Made by a program: the position numbers and the translations under genes
Source: Chlamydiales bacterium
GTDB lineage: Bacteria; Chlamydiota; Chlamydiia; Chlamydiales; Simkaniaceae
Assembly: GCA_024233515.1 (NCBI GenBank)
Contig: JACKPO010000005.1
Span: 62,001 to 126,000 of the forward strand
DNA length: 64,000 bases
Reading direction: 5' to 3'
Notes under the pieces: model-generated
The model's input: the letters and a program-made list of their open reading frames with translations, nothing else
Database searches by the model: none
What the model was told of the DNA's origin: nothing
In this document: positions 17,000-25,924 of the stretch, piece by piece
How positions within the stretch are numbered: position 1 is the stretch's first letter
Layout of the letters: the number at the start of each line of letters is the position of its first letter

Positions 17000-19900
17000 A
17001 TGGAAAAGCAATCGATTCAGCTGAAAAATGTCCGCGTTCACAATTTAAAAGGGGTTGATCTCACCCTTGAACCGGGAACCTTTATCGTGTTTACCGGCGT
17101 ATCAGGATCGGGAAAGTCTTCGCTTGCCTTTGATACGATCTATGTCGAGGGACAACGAAGATATATTGAGTCGCTGTCGAATTATGCGCGGCGCTACATG
17201 GGGAACCTCACGAAACCTGAAGCTGATTTGATCGAAGGAATCTCGCCGACGATTGCGATTGAGCAGAAGACGGCTGGACGAAATCCCCGCTCAACGGTCG
17301 GAACGATCACCGGCATTTACGATTACTTGCGCGTGTTATTTGCCCGGGTAGGAACGCCGCACTGTCCGGTCAGTGGCGAACAAGTGGAACCCCAAAGTAC
17401 GGAGCGGATCCTTTCAACGATTTTTAATCTCGAAAAAAATTCGCAGCTGATTTTCTTAGCACCTCATACGCAAGGGAAAAAGGGAGAGTTTAAAGATCTC
17501 TTCGAAGAGCTTGTCCGGAAAGGATTTATGCGGATCCGCCTCGATGGAGAAATCGTCGATCTCGAAGAGGACATTGAAGTCGATGGAGCGGTCGCTCACG
17601 ATATTGAGCTAGTGGTGGATCGAGTTGTCTTAAAGGAGGAGGATAAAACGCGAATCACTGAAGCGGTTACTCAAGCGCTCGAGCTAGGTGAAGGGATCAT
17701 GACCGTCCTGAATAAGACCACCAAGCAAGAGATCCTCTTTTCGCAGCACGCTTATGCGAAAAAATCAAAGCTCTCCTACGAACCCCTTGAGCCGCACGAT
17801 TTTTCATTCAACCATCCGAAGGGGATGTGCCCCACCTGTGAAGGCCTGGGGATCACCCTCGACTATGATCTCGATAAGATCATCGACCCCGAAAAAAGTA
17901 TCGCTGAAGATTGCTGCTCGGTTGCAAGTTCTTACGGCACCGTAAAATGGGGCAACGTCTACAACAATATCGCTGATCTCTATGGGTTTGATGTCCATAC
18001 CCCCTGGAAAAAACTTTCAGAAAGTGCGAAGAAGCAGTTCCTCTATGGAAACAAGAAGAAGTGGACAAAGATGAGCTTCACCCATCCCCATAAGAAAGGG
18101 AGCTGGGTCGAATACATCAAGTGGCGAGGCGTTTTAAGCGAGGCAAAGAAGCGGTACAACGAAGCCAAAAGTGATCTCTATCGGAAAAAGATGGAGCTAC
18201 TCATGCACGAAGCGGTCTGCCCCGAGTGCAACGGCTCGCGGATCAAGCCCTATCCTTCTGCGACACAAATTGGAAACAAAACGATTCATCAGCTGACATC
18301 GATGACCATTGAAGAGGTAGCAACCTTCTTCGACAAACTCAAACTCTCTCCCTTCGAAGAGATGATCGGCCATGATCTCATCCTAGAGATTAAAGCGCGC
18401 CTAGCGTTTCTTTTGAATGTCGGTCTCTATTATCTCACGCTTGAGCGAACAGCGCCCACTCTTTCGGGTGGAGAAGCGCAGCGGGTTCGTTTGGCTTCAC
18501 AAATCGGTTGTGGCCTCGTGGGAACAACCTACATTTTAGATGAACCGTCGATCGGTCTTCATCCCCGCGACAACACAAAGCTCATTAAAACCCTCGAAAC
18601 CTTGCGCGACAGAGGAAACACGATCATCGTTGTCGAACATGATGAAGAGACGATGGAAGCGGCCGATTTTATCGTCGATATCGGCCCTGAAGCGGGATCC
18701 CGCGGCGGCGAGGTGATTGCTGCCGGAACGATCGAAGACTTAGAAAAAGCGCCCCGCTCCATTACCGGTGCCTACCTCAGTGGCAAAGAAACCATTCCGA
18801 TTCCCAAAAAGCGGCGAAAAAAAACGAAAGAGAAGCTGACCATCAAGGGAGCAGAACACCATAACCTAAAAAAAGTCGACGTCGATATCCCTCTTGGTCT
18901 TTTTATTGCTGTGACAGGGGTCTCGGGTTCAGGAAAATCATCGCTGATTACCGATATCTTACATCCGGCCCTTGCGAATCACCTGCACCGCGCTGAACAC
19001 CGCGTCGGCAAACACAAAACAATCGAAGGGATCGAGCACCTCGATAAGGTGATCGCCATCGATCAAACGCCAATCGGCCGAACGCCCCGTTCTAACCCAA
19101 GCACCTATATCAAAGTCTTTGACGATATCCGCGATCTCTTTACCAAACTTCCCGAGTCGCAAGCGGCAGGCTTTAAACCCGGACGGTTTAGTTTCAATGT
19201 GAAAGAAGGGTCATGTACCGAATGTGGCGGGATGGGACAGATCCGCCTCGACATGGACTTTATGGATGATGTATGGACAACCTGCGGTCTTTGCAACGGA
19301 AAGCGGTTCGACCCGACGACCCTTGCGATCAAATACAAAGGGAAAAACATCCACGATGTCCTAGAGTTGACTGTGGAAAAAGCGCTGACCTTTTTCGAAG
19401 CGATTCCCCAAATCCACCACAAACTTTCCCTCCTCAAACAAGTGGGGATGGACTACATTACGCTCGGGCAGTCTTCGACCACTTTATCGGGAGGAGAGGC
19501 TCAACGGATTAAACTGGCGCGGGAACTGATTCGTCCTTCAACAGGAAAAACCCTCTACATCTTAGATGAACCGACAACCGGTCTTCACTTTCACGACATA
19601 CGGAAACTGATTGCGATTTTACAAACCCTCGTCGATCAGGGAAACACCGTCCTTGTGATCGAACACAACATCGATCTCATTAAAACAACCGATTGGATCA
19701 TCGATCTTGGTCCTGAGGGAGGAAAAGGAGGAGGACAAATTCTTGCGACCGGTACTCCTGAGCAGATCGAAAAGAACGACTCCCCTACCGGTCATGCGTT
19801 GAGACCTCGCCCCAAACCAAAAAGTCGCCCACATGCTGCAACGCAAAAACCTTTGACGGCAATCCATGCAAAAGGGTGCGCGCAAAACAATCTCAAAGGG

Positions 19901-22618
19901 ATTTCTCTTGAAATTCCCCGCGGAAAAATCTCGATCTGCACCGGCCCTTCCGGTTCAGGGAAAAGTTCGTTTGCTTTCGATACGATTTATGCCGAAGGAC
20001 AACGCCGCTACATCGAATCTCTTTCTTCCTATGCGCGGCAATTTGTGAAGCAGATGTCAAAACCAAAAGTCGAAGAGATCGATGGCCTTTCCCCTGCCAT
20101 TGCGATTGAACAGAAACACCACGCAGGAAATCCCCGTTCGACCATTGGAACGATGACAGAGATCTATGATTTTCTTCGGTTATTATACGCCCATAGCGGG
20201 GTCGCCTACTGCCCTGAAACGGGAGAAAAAATCGAAGCGATCAGCAAAGAGTACGTTGTCGATCACCTGATGGAGCTTCCCGAAAAAACCCGTCTCCATA
20301 TCTTAACACCGATTAAAGTGGGACGGGGACAAACGATCGATGAGGTCAAAGAGGCCCTGCTTGCACAAGGATTCATCCGTGTGCGCCTCAATGGTGAGTA
20401 TTTTGAACTCGATGATAACATCCCCTACAACCCGCAGCGAAAAAATGCTCTCTTCCTTGTGGTTGATCGTATGGCGATCCGCCCCGGCATTGAAAAACGA
20501 CTCTTTGAAGCAATTGAACAAGCAACACAACTTACCAAAGAACCCTTTACCGTTGCGCTGCAAGAGAAAGATCTCCTCTTTAACCTTGCTTTTGCCGTTC
20601 CAAGTACGGGAAAAACCTATCCTCCCCTCACTCCCCACACCTTTTCGTTCAATGCCGAAGAGGGGATGTGCCCTGACTGTTTAGGACTTGGGTTTCAATG
20701 GGGAGCAAACATTCTCCATCACCAAAAAATCATGGCCCTTTCTTCGTACGATTTGATGGATAAGCTTTGGAAAGAAGAGGCAACCGCTGCAGCTGAAGAG
20801 ATCTTTTTGACCTTTTGCGAAGAAGAAGAGATCGATCCCGACATGCGCCTTTTTGAGCTTCCTGTGAAAAAACTGCAGCTCATCCTCAATGGTTCTCCAA
20901 AACTGTTTCACTATGACGGGATGGAACTCCGTTGGGTGGGGATCAACCACGCCTTCTCAAAGATAGCCAAAACAGGAAAACGGGTTCAACGAGAAACCAT
21001 TCAGCCCCTTTTAGAGATGTCTCCTTGCATCAGTTGCCAAGGAGAGCGACTCAATCCCCTTGCACGAGGCGTTAAACTCCATGGAAAAACCATCGGCGAG
21101 CTTTGCAATCTTCCCCTTTCTGATGCTCTTAGCTTTGCACAAAAACTCCCGAAGAAAAAACATCTTCAAGAGATCCTCGATGGGCTAAATAGCCGTCTCA
21201 GTTTCCTCAATAATATTGGCCTTGAATATCTTTCCCTCTCAAGAAGTGCTCCCACTCTGAGTGGCGGTGAAACGCAGCGGATTCACCTGGCCCGCCAATT
21301 GGGTTCGGGACTCACCGGCTGTCTGTATGTCTTAGATGAACCGACGATTGGCCTTCACCCACACAATAACGAACGACTCAACGAAGCGCTCAAACATCTG
21401 CGCGATCTTGGCAACACCCTCCTGATGGTGGAGCACGATCCCCTCACCCTTCAAATCGCCGACCACATCTTTGACTTTGGCCCACTTGCCGGACGTCTTG
21501 GTGGAGAGCTGACGGCTGAGGGAACCCTTACCCAAATCAAAAAAGATAAAAACTCTCTCACCGGCGCCTATCTGAGTGGCAAAAAAAAACTCCCCATCCC
21601 TGAAAAACGGCGCACTTCGAAAACCTATCTCACGATTAGCAACGCAAAAAAACATAACCTGAAAGACATCACCGTCAAGATCCCCATCAAAACACTCACC
21701 TGCGTCACAGGAGTTTCGGGTTCAGGAAAATCGACCCTCATCGATGATCTTTTGAAGCGGGGCGTCCAGTCCCATCTCGCCTCCCGCTCAGAGAGCGACG
21801 AGATCACAATTGATGAAGCAAAAATTACCGGCCTTTCCCAGTTTAACAAACTCATTGCGATCGATCAAAACCCGATCGGTACGACAATCCGCGCTGATGT
21901 GAGCACTTACACCGAAATCAACTCTCCCTTGCGTCACTTCTTTGCGAGTCTTCCCGAGGCGGCTGCCCGCGGCCTCAAACCAAAACACTTCAGCTATAAC
22001 CATCTGAAGGGAATGTGCATGAGTTGTTGGGGCCTTGGCTTCAAAACAATCCGTCTCCAGTTTCTCCCGAATCTCCGCGTCAAATGCGATGCCTGCAATG
22101 GAAACCGGCTGAAACCCCTCAGTTTAAAAGTGACCTATAAAGGGAAAAACCTTGGGCAACTCCTTAAACTCACTGTCGAAGAAGCCACCACCTTCCTTCC
22201 CCCCATTCCGAAACTCCAAAACATCCTCGAAACGCTCATCTCCGTCGGACTTGGTTATCTAACCCTTGGACAAGAAATCCAATCTTTATCAGGGGGTGAA
22301 GCAGGACGGATCCGCCTTGCGCGCGAACTCTCCAAACGGGGAACGGGAAAAACCCTCTACCTCTTCGACGAACCAACCATTGGTCTTCACTCTGACGATA
22401 TCGCCAAACTCCTCCCCATCTTCCATACTCTCGTCAATAAAGGAAACACCGTGGTGATCATCGAACATAACCTCGATATCCTCCGCGCTGCCGATCACCT
22501 GATCGACCTCGGCCCCGGCGCCGGCGCCTCCGGCGGCTCTCTCATCGCCACAGGGACCCCCGAGGAGCTCTCCAGAGAGCCCTCCTCCCTCACAGGAAAA
22601 TACCTACGTGATAAATAA
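17000..22618 (+). CDS. uvrA: Excinuclease ABC subunit A, tandem-fused double UvrA
   Basis: 1872 residues, twice the usual 940. Each half is a complete UvrA: four Walker A sites (GVSGSGKSS about 33-41 and 640; GPSGSGKSS about 982; GVSGSGKST about 1572), four ABC signatures (LSGGEAQRV about 488, LSGGEAQRI about 829, LSGGETQRI about 1418, LSGGEAGRI about 1761) and paired Cys zinc modules in both halves (for example CPTCEGLG about 277, CTECGGMG about 738, CPDCLGLG about 1223, CMSCWGLG about 1673). A basic Pro-rich linker at about 935-955 joins them. UvrA normally works as a dimer in damage recognition, so this is a covalent pseudo-dimer, known in Chlamydiae. No Shine-Dalgarno precedes the ATG. 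The 3' end overlaps the convergent ATPase gene by 15 bases. Confidence 0.96.
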   Translation: MEKQSIQLKNVRVHNLKGVDLTLEPGTFIVFTGVSGSGKSSLAFDTIYVEGQRRYIESLSNYARRYMGNLTKPEADLIEGISPTIAIEQKTAGRNPRSTVGTITGIYDYLRVLFARVGTPHCPVSGEQVEPQSTERILSTIFNLEKNSQLIFLAPHTQGKKGEFKDLFEELVRKGFMRIRLDGEIVDLEEDIEVDGAVAHDIELVVDRVVLKEEDKTRITEAVTQALELGEGIMTVLNKTTKQEILFSQHAYAKKSKLSYEPLEPHDFSFNHPKGMCPTCEGLGITLDYDLDKIIDPEKSIAEDCCSVASSYGTVKWGNVYNNIADLYGFDVHTPWKKLSESAKKQFLYGNKKKWTKMSFTHPHKKGSWVEYIKWRGVLSEAKKRYNEAKSDLYRKKMELLMHEAVCPECNGSRIKPYPSATQIGNKTIHQLTSMTIEEVATFFDKLKLSPFEEMIGHDLILEIKARLAFLLNVGLYYLTLERTAPTLSGGEAQRVRLASQIGCGLVGTTYILDEPSIGLHPRDNTKLIKTLETLRDRGNTIIVVEHDEETMEAADFIVDIGPEAGSRGGEVIAAGTIEDLEKAPRSITGAYLSGKETIPIPKKRRKKTKEKLTIKGAEHHNLKKVDVDIPLGLFIAVTGVSGSGKSSLITDILHPALANHLHRAEHRVGKHKTIEGIEHLDKVIAIDQTPIGRTPRSNPSTYIKVFDDIRDLFTKLPESQAAGFKPGRFSFNVKEGSCTECGGMGQIRLDMDFMDDVWTTCGLCNGKRFDPTTLAIKYKGKNIHDVLELTVEKALTFFEAIPQIHHKLSLLKQVGMDYITLGQSSTTLSGGEAQRIKLARELIRPSTGKTLYILDEPTTGLHFHDIRKLIAILQTLVDQGNTVLVIEHNIDLIKTTDWIIDLGPEGGKGGGQILATGTPEQIEKNDSPTGHALRPRPKPKSRPHAATQKPLTAIHAKGCAQNNLKGISLEIPRGKISICTGPSGSGKSSFAFDTIYAEGQRRYIESLSSYARQFVKQMSKPKVEEIDGLSPAIAIEQKHHAGNPRSTIGTMTEIYDFLRLLYAHSGVAYCPETGEKIEAISKEYVVDHLMELPEKTRLHILTPIKVGRGQTIDEVKEALLAQGFIRVRLNGEYFELDDNIPYNPQRKNALFLVVDRMAIRPGIEKRLFEAIEQATQLTKEPFTVALQEKDLLFNLAFAVPSTGKTYPPLTPHTFSFNAEEGMCPDCLGLGFQWGANILHHQKIMALSSYDLMDKLWKEEATAAAEEIFLTFCEEEEIDPDMRLFELPVKKLQLILNGSPKLFHYDGMELRWVGINHAFSKIAKTGKRVQRETIQPLLEMSPCISCQGERLNPLARGVKLHGKTIGELCNLPLSDALSFAQKLPKKKHLQEILDGLNSRLSFLNNIGLEYLSLSRSAPTLSGGETQRIHLARQLGSGLTGCLYVLDEPTIGLHPHNNERLNEALKHLRDLGNTLLMVEHDPLTLQIADHIFDFGPLAGRLGGELTAEGTLTQIKKDKNSLTGAYLSGKKKLPIPEKRRTSKTYLTISNAKKHNLKDITVKIPIKTLTCVTGVSGSGKSTLIDDLLKRGVQSHLASRSESDEITIDEAKITGLSQFNKLIAIDQNPIGTTIRADVSTYTEINSPLRHFFASLPEAAARGLKPKHFSYNHLKGMCMSCWGLGFKTIRLQFLPNLRVKCDACNGNRLKPLSLKVTYKGKNLGQLLKLTVEEATTFLPPIPKLQNILETLISVGLGYLTLGQEIQSLSGGEAGRIRLARELSKRGTGKTLYLFDEPTIGLHSDDIAKLLPIFHTLVNKGNTVVIIEHNLDILRAADHLIDLGPGAGASGGSLIATGTPEELSREPSSLTGKYLRDK

Positions 22619-24052
22619 TGTATCCAACGTCAGTTGGTGAGAAATCATTTCTTGTAGGTAGCCATTTTCTTTCGCTCCAAAGGGTGTAATCAACGTCATA
22701 AAAATTGCCTTCTTTGTTCTAGTTCTTTCTTCAAAAAGACTTCTTTTACGCCTTAACTGTTCAGCATAGGATTTTGTGATCACAAACTCATCATTAACGA
22801 ACTTCATTTCACAAAGGTTCAGACACTGATCTGCCCGATCAATCACCAAATCGATCTCCACTTCTTTCCTTCCCTCTTTTGCCTCTTTCCAGTAGGAAGA
22901 AGAGGTACTCACTCCCCCGATTTGAAGTCCTTTTTTTATCTGGCCGAGATGTTTTAAACAAATCCCCTCAAATGCAAATCCTGCCCAGGATTTCCATGAG
23001 GGATCCGACTGTTTTTTGATCCAGTACTCTTTTTCTACCCCATTAAGCAGCTCTCCCTTATTAGGTTCAATCCACTTTAAATAAAACAAGGTATACTCAT
23101 CATTTAGGTAATAATGAGCTTCCTTTTTCTCTTTTCCTTGTTCAGGAAGACTCGCAACAAATCCAGATTCTTCGAGCTCCTTTAAGACAAGAGTTGCTTG
23201 TCCACCATCTTTTAATCCAGACCTTTCAATCAGGACACTTCGTAAAACCCCCCTTTTATTCTGTGCTAAAGCCCTTATGACACGAAGGTGAACTTCTGAA
23301 TTTTTAAAAAGTGAAGAGTAGAGCTTGTGAAATTCTGATAACAGTGGGGACTGAGGAGTAAAGCATAGAGAATGGATCACTTGCAGGGATGAAAGCCCTT
23401 TTTCAACATAAGAAAGATATTTAGGAACACCCCCTGTCACCATAAAAATTTCACAAATTTGCTTTCTTGTGAGGTTGACTTCTCGACTCTTAAAATACTC
23501 TTCCGTTTCAGCAAGGGTAAAAGGGAGAAGTCTTAAGTGAGCACTTAACCGCCCATAAAGCCCCCCAGTATTATTCACAATATGATTAATCATCCAAGAA
23601 GCTGCAGAACCGGAAACAATCAAGAGGACGTTATCCATCTGAGAAAAATGACGATTCCAAGCATAATCAAGTGCTGATAAAAATTTAGATCTTGGAGAAG
23701 AAAGCCAAGGAAGTTCGTCGAAAAATAAGATAATTTTCTGTTCTTTGCTAATCTTCTCCAGGCTTTGCTTCAGTCTCTGAAAAGCTTCTCTCCAACTCTT
23801 CGGTGCTCCTTGATCTATCTCGGCATGAAATAGGCCGACATACTCAGAATGAAAGTTTTCTAACTGCTCTTTTAGATCACTATTTAAGGCCCCAGTGATT
23901 TCAAAAAAGACCCCCTTATCTTTGAAATAATTTCTAATAAGAAATGTTTTTCCAACCCTTCTTCGCCCATAAATTGCCAAGAATTCAGCATTTTTAGAGG
24001 TGTAATACTTTTCCAAGATCTTTTTTTCAGCTTTTCGACCGATCACTTTCAT
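22604..24052 (-). CDS. P-loop ATPase with C-terminal DUF234/PD-(D/E)XK-like domain (ATPase 1)
   Basis: 482 residues of the archaeal-type ATPase_2 family. Walker A is GRRRVGKTF (about 29-37) and Walker B is IILFFDELPWL (about 107-117); a sensor-like VSGSAASWM follows. The middle has a winged-helix-like segment (RSVLIERSGLKDGGQA), and the C-terminus has a nuclease-like motif (EVEIDLVIDR followed by LCEMKF, about 400-420) with E-x-K kept. Function is unknown; the family is often multi-copy and mobile in distribution. AGGGAG precedes the ATG. The promoter region contains an imperfect 25-bp inverted repeat (24080-24140). Convergent with and overlapping the 3' end of uvrA. One of three comparable genes in the window. 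Confidence 0.8.
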   Translation of the reverse strand: MKVIGRKAEKKILEKYYTSKNAEFLAIYGRRRVGKTFLIRNYFKDKGVFFEITGALNSDLKEQLENFHSEYVGLFHAEIDQGAPKSWREAFQRLKQSLEKISKEQKIILFFDELPWLSSPRSKFLSALDYAWNRHFSQMDNVLLIVSGSAASWMINHIVNNTGGLYGRLSAHLRLLPFTLAETEEYFKSREVNLTRKQICEIFMVTGGVPKYLSYVEKGLSSLQVIHSLCFTPQSPLLSEFHKLYSSLFKNSEVHLRVIRALAQNKRGVLRSVLIERSGLKDGGQATLVLKELEESGFVASLPEQGKEKKEAHYYLNDEYTLFYLKWIEPNKGELLNGVEKEYWIKKQSDPSWKSWAGFAFEGICLKHLGQIKKGLQIGGVSTSSSYWKEAKEGRKEVEIDLVIDRADQCLNLCEMKFVNDEFVITKSYAEQLRRKRSLFEERTRTKKAIFMTLITPFGAKENGYLQEMISHQLTLDTLFIT

Positions 24053-24079
24053 TTGAGACGCTCCCTATTAAACAGTATA

Positions 24080-24140
24080 TTCAGCGGAATCTATATATAA
24101 AATCAAGTTGTTTCAGATTTTATACCTAATTTCCGCGGAA
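24080..24140. repeat. Imperfect inverted repeat upstream of ATPase 1
   Basis: Arms 24080-24104 and 24116-24140 pair at 20 of 25 positions around an 11-base loop; the inner ATAAAATC/GATTTTAT and the outer GCGGAA/TTCCGC blocks are perfect. It lies 28 bases upstream of the ATPase 1 start. Two other ATPase genes in the window also have inverted repeats here. Confidence 0.6.
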
Positions 24141-24251
24141 ACTAAAAGAGTGTACGAAAAATTTTAAACCCTCATCCTTAAAGCGTTAGTCCTTCTCACT
24201 GCTCAAAAGAAAGCCTAGCAAAAATCCTTTAATCCTGGTAGAATGGGCTTT

Positions 24252-24347
24252 GCCGGGGAACTCCTGGAGTCAAGTGGTCCGAACCAGGTCAGGACAGGAA
24301 TGTAGCAGCCTTAAGGAACAAGCTTGATGCCAGGAGCCATCTCCGGC
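24252..24347 (+). ncRNA. ffs: Small bacterial SRP RNA (4.5S RNA)
   Basis: The conserved SRP domain IV core is visible: CCAGGTCAGG at 24284-24293 and then AGCAGCC at 24304-24310. The outer strands GCCGGGGA and CTCCGGC, and CTCCTGG with CCAGGAG, pair to close a single long hairpin of about 96 bases, followed directly by CTTTTTAT as terminator. It binds Ffh and delivers membrane-protein ribosomes to FtsY. The internal loop differs slightly from the E. coli core (AGGACAGGAATGT in place of GGTCCGGAAGGA), but the geometry is kept. The flanks 24053-24251 and 24348-24569 show no other gene. Confidence 0.9.
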
Positions 24348-24569
24348 CTTTTTATGCAAAGGGTTCGAAAAAGGGTGCACTTGATCTCAAAGTGATTTCG
24401 GCGATCTTTTTCATCTTGCTCCTTGAAAAGGGCCTATGGCCCTTCCCATCGTCACAAGCTAATAAATCTCATCCGAAATCATCTTCGATCTCAAGCACCC
24501 GCTTTTTCTCACCCTTTGCGGGATTCAGCAAGAGTAAGGGTTTATCTCTGCTCACTTTTTGGGGAGGGA

Positions 24570-25790
24570 TTAGAAGAGTTCGGAGAGGAGATTCACTGCA
24601 GGCAGGATGGTTGGTTTTCGAGAAAGGAGAGGGCTTTTTTGGATCCCGTCCTTTGTAAGAGACACCTGGAAAGCATACCGCGTTTGGAGCTCTTCATGAT
24701 AGTGGAGGAGACTTGGAGATAGGCTTTTAGATTCTCCATTTTTCACCTCAACAAGAATCCAAGGTTCTTTTTCTTTTGTAATGAGGAAATCAACTTCCCG
24801 TTTGGATCGATCACGGATGAAGTGGAGGGAATAGTCCCCAATGCCTAAGTCATTCCAGAAGTGGACAGCTTTGAAAAGGTGTGAGGCAACAAAGTTTTCA
24901 GCTAGAGCCCCATCACTGGTGCAAAGGGACCAATCCCATAAGTAGAGTTTTGGCTGCTTAATGAGCGATTTCGTCACATTGCGGTGATAGGGGCGCACTT
25001 CGAAGAAAAAATAGAGTGATTTAAGGATCTCGATCCATTCTTTGATCGTTTTATCCGTTGCCATTCCGATTTTCTTAGACAGGGTAGAGTAAGCCACAAG
25101 CTGCCCCACTTGATCCTGAAGGATCATCGCAAGGGTTTCGACCCCCGTCACTTCTTGAAGGTGTTTGAAATCTCGAATGTCTTCTTGGAACACTTGTTTC
25201 GATCGCATCCGATTCCACCGATTATAAAACGGGCGATCTCCTTTGATGAAGGGGTCGGGGAATCCCCCAAAGTTAAGAAGGTTTTGCAGCTTTTTTTTCT
25301 GAGGAAGCTTTGGAGACGCGTTGAACTCTTTTTTCTCCATCATGAGATGATTTCCCATGACTTCGGCAACAGTGAACGGGTGAATGCGAAACACAAAATA
25401 CCGCCCCATAAGACTATCTCCCCCCTTAATGAAGACATCGAGTTTGGAGCTTCCTGTCACAACAATTTTCACATCCCCCTTATAGGTATCATAAAACCCT
25501 TTCAGATAGTTCTTCCAATCTGAATACTTTTGAATCTCATCAAAAACAACAAGAGGAGGTTGATCACCATATTCATGAACCCCAAGTTCTTCCGCAACTT
25601 GATCAGGCCCCTCCAAGATCAACCGACGATGCTTCGGATTGTCCCAACTTAAATAGTCCCCTCTTCCCCATTCACTCAGGAGGTCTTTAGCAAGGGTTGT
25701 CTTCCCCACTTGCCGGGGCCCCATTAAGAAAATCATCTGATCGTGATCTTCTAAATGTTCTAATACGTAAGGATAATAGAGTCTCTTCAT
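24570..25790 (-). CDS. P-loop ATPase with DUF4143/PD-(D/E)XK-like C-terminus (ATPase 2)
   Basis: 406 residues from the ATG at 25790. Walker A is GPRQVGKTT (about 24-32), Walker B is PLVVFDEIQKY, and the sensor block is VVTGSSKLDVF, as in AAA_14/DUF4143 ATPases. The C-terminal nuclease-like motif is intact: REVDFLIT followed by ILVEVKNG (E-x-K). The frame is open up to 26057, but that extension runs through a 68-bp perfect palindrome and antisense to the next gene, so I reject it; ATG 25799 (MSG) is a second option and lies inside the palindrome arm. There is no Shine-Dalgarno sequence at either start. Role unknown; related proteins are abundant and horizontally spread. Confidence 0.8.
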   Translation of the reverse strand: MKRLYYPYVLEHLEDHDQMIFLMGPRQVGKTTLAKDLLSEWGRGDYLSWDNPKHRRLILEGPDQVAEELGVHEYGDQPPLVVFDEIQKYSDWKNYLKGFYDTYKGDVKIVVTGSSKLDVFIKGGDSLMGRYFVFRIHPFTVAEVMGNHLMMEKKEFNASPKLPQKKKLQNLLNFGGFPDPFIKGDRPFYNRWNRMRSKQVFQEDIRDFKHLQEVTGVETLAMILQDQVGQLVAYSTLSKKIGMATDKTIKEWIEILKSLYFFFEVRPYHRNVTKSLIKQPKLYLWDWSLCTSDGALAENFVASHLFKAVHFWNDLGIGDYSLHFIRDRSKREVDFLITKEKEPWILVEVKNGESKSLSPSLLHYHEELQTRYAFQVSLTKDGIQKSPLLSRKPTILPAVNLLSELF

Positions 25791-25791
25791 A

Positions 25792-25859
25792 CCGGACATT
25801 TTCGGAGTCCATTCCGAAATTGTCAAGACAATTTCGGAATGGACTCCGAAAATGTCCGG
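25792..25859. repeat. Perfect 33-bp-arm palindrome at the start of ATPase 2
   Basis: Arms 25792-25824 and 25827-25859 are perfect reverse complements separated by two bases. On the minus strand the centre spells TTGACA (25826-25821), and 17 bases on comes GAAAAT (25803-25798), four of six matches to a -10, ending seven bases before the ATG at 25790. The palindrome therefore may be the promoter and operator of ATPase 2. Confidence 0.85.
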
Positions 25860-25924
25860 ATAGCTTTTTTGGTTGTGGGAGATTTCTCGATTTGATAAGT
25901 TTAAATTTTTTAAAGGATTGAATT

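Noticed and set aside
24358..24380. GGTTCGA motif after ffs as a tRNA T-loop
   Set aside because: No acceptor stem, anticodon arm or CCA-end context can be formed around it.
24392..24722. Two overlapping plus-strand frames of 88 and 99 codons after ffs
   Set aside because: They overlap the 3' end of ATPase 2 and each other, have no ribosome site and no protein-like features.
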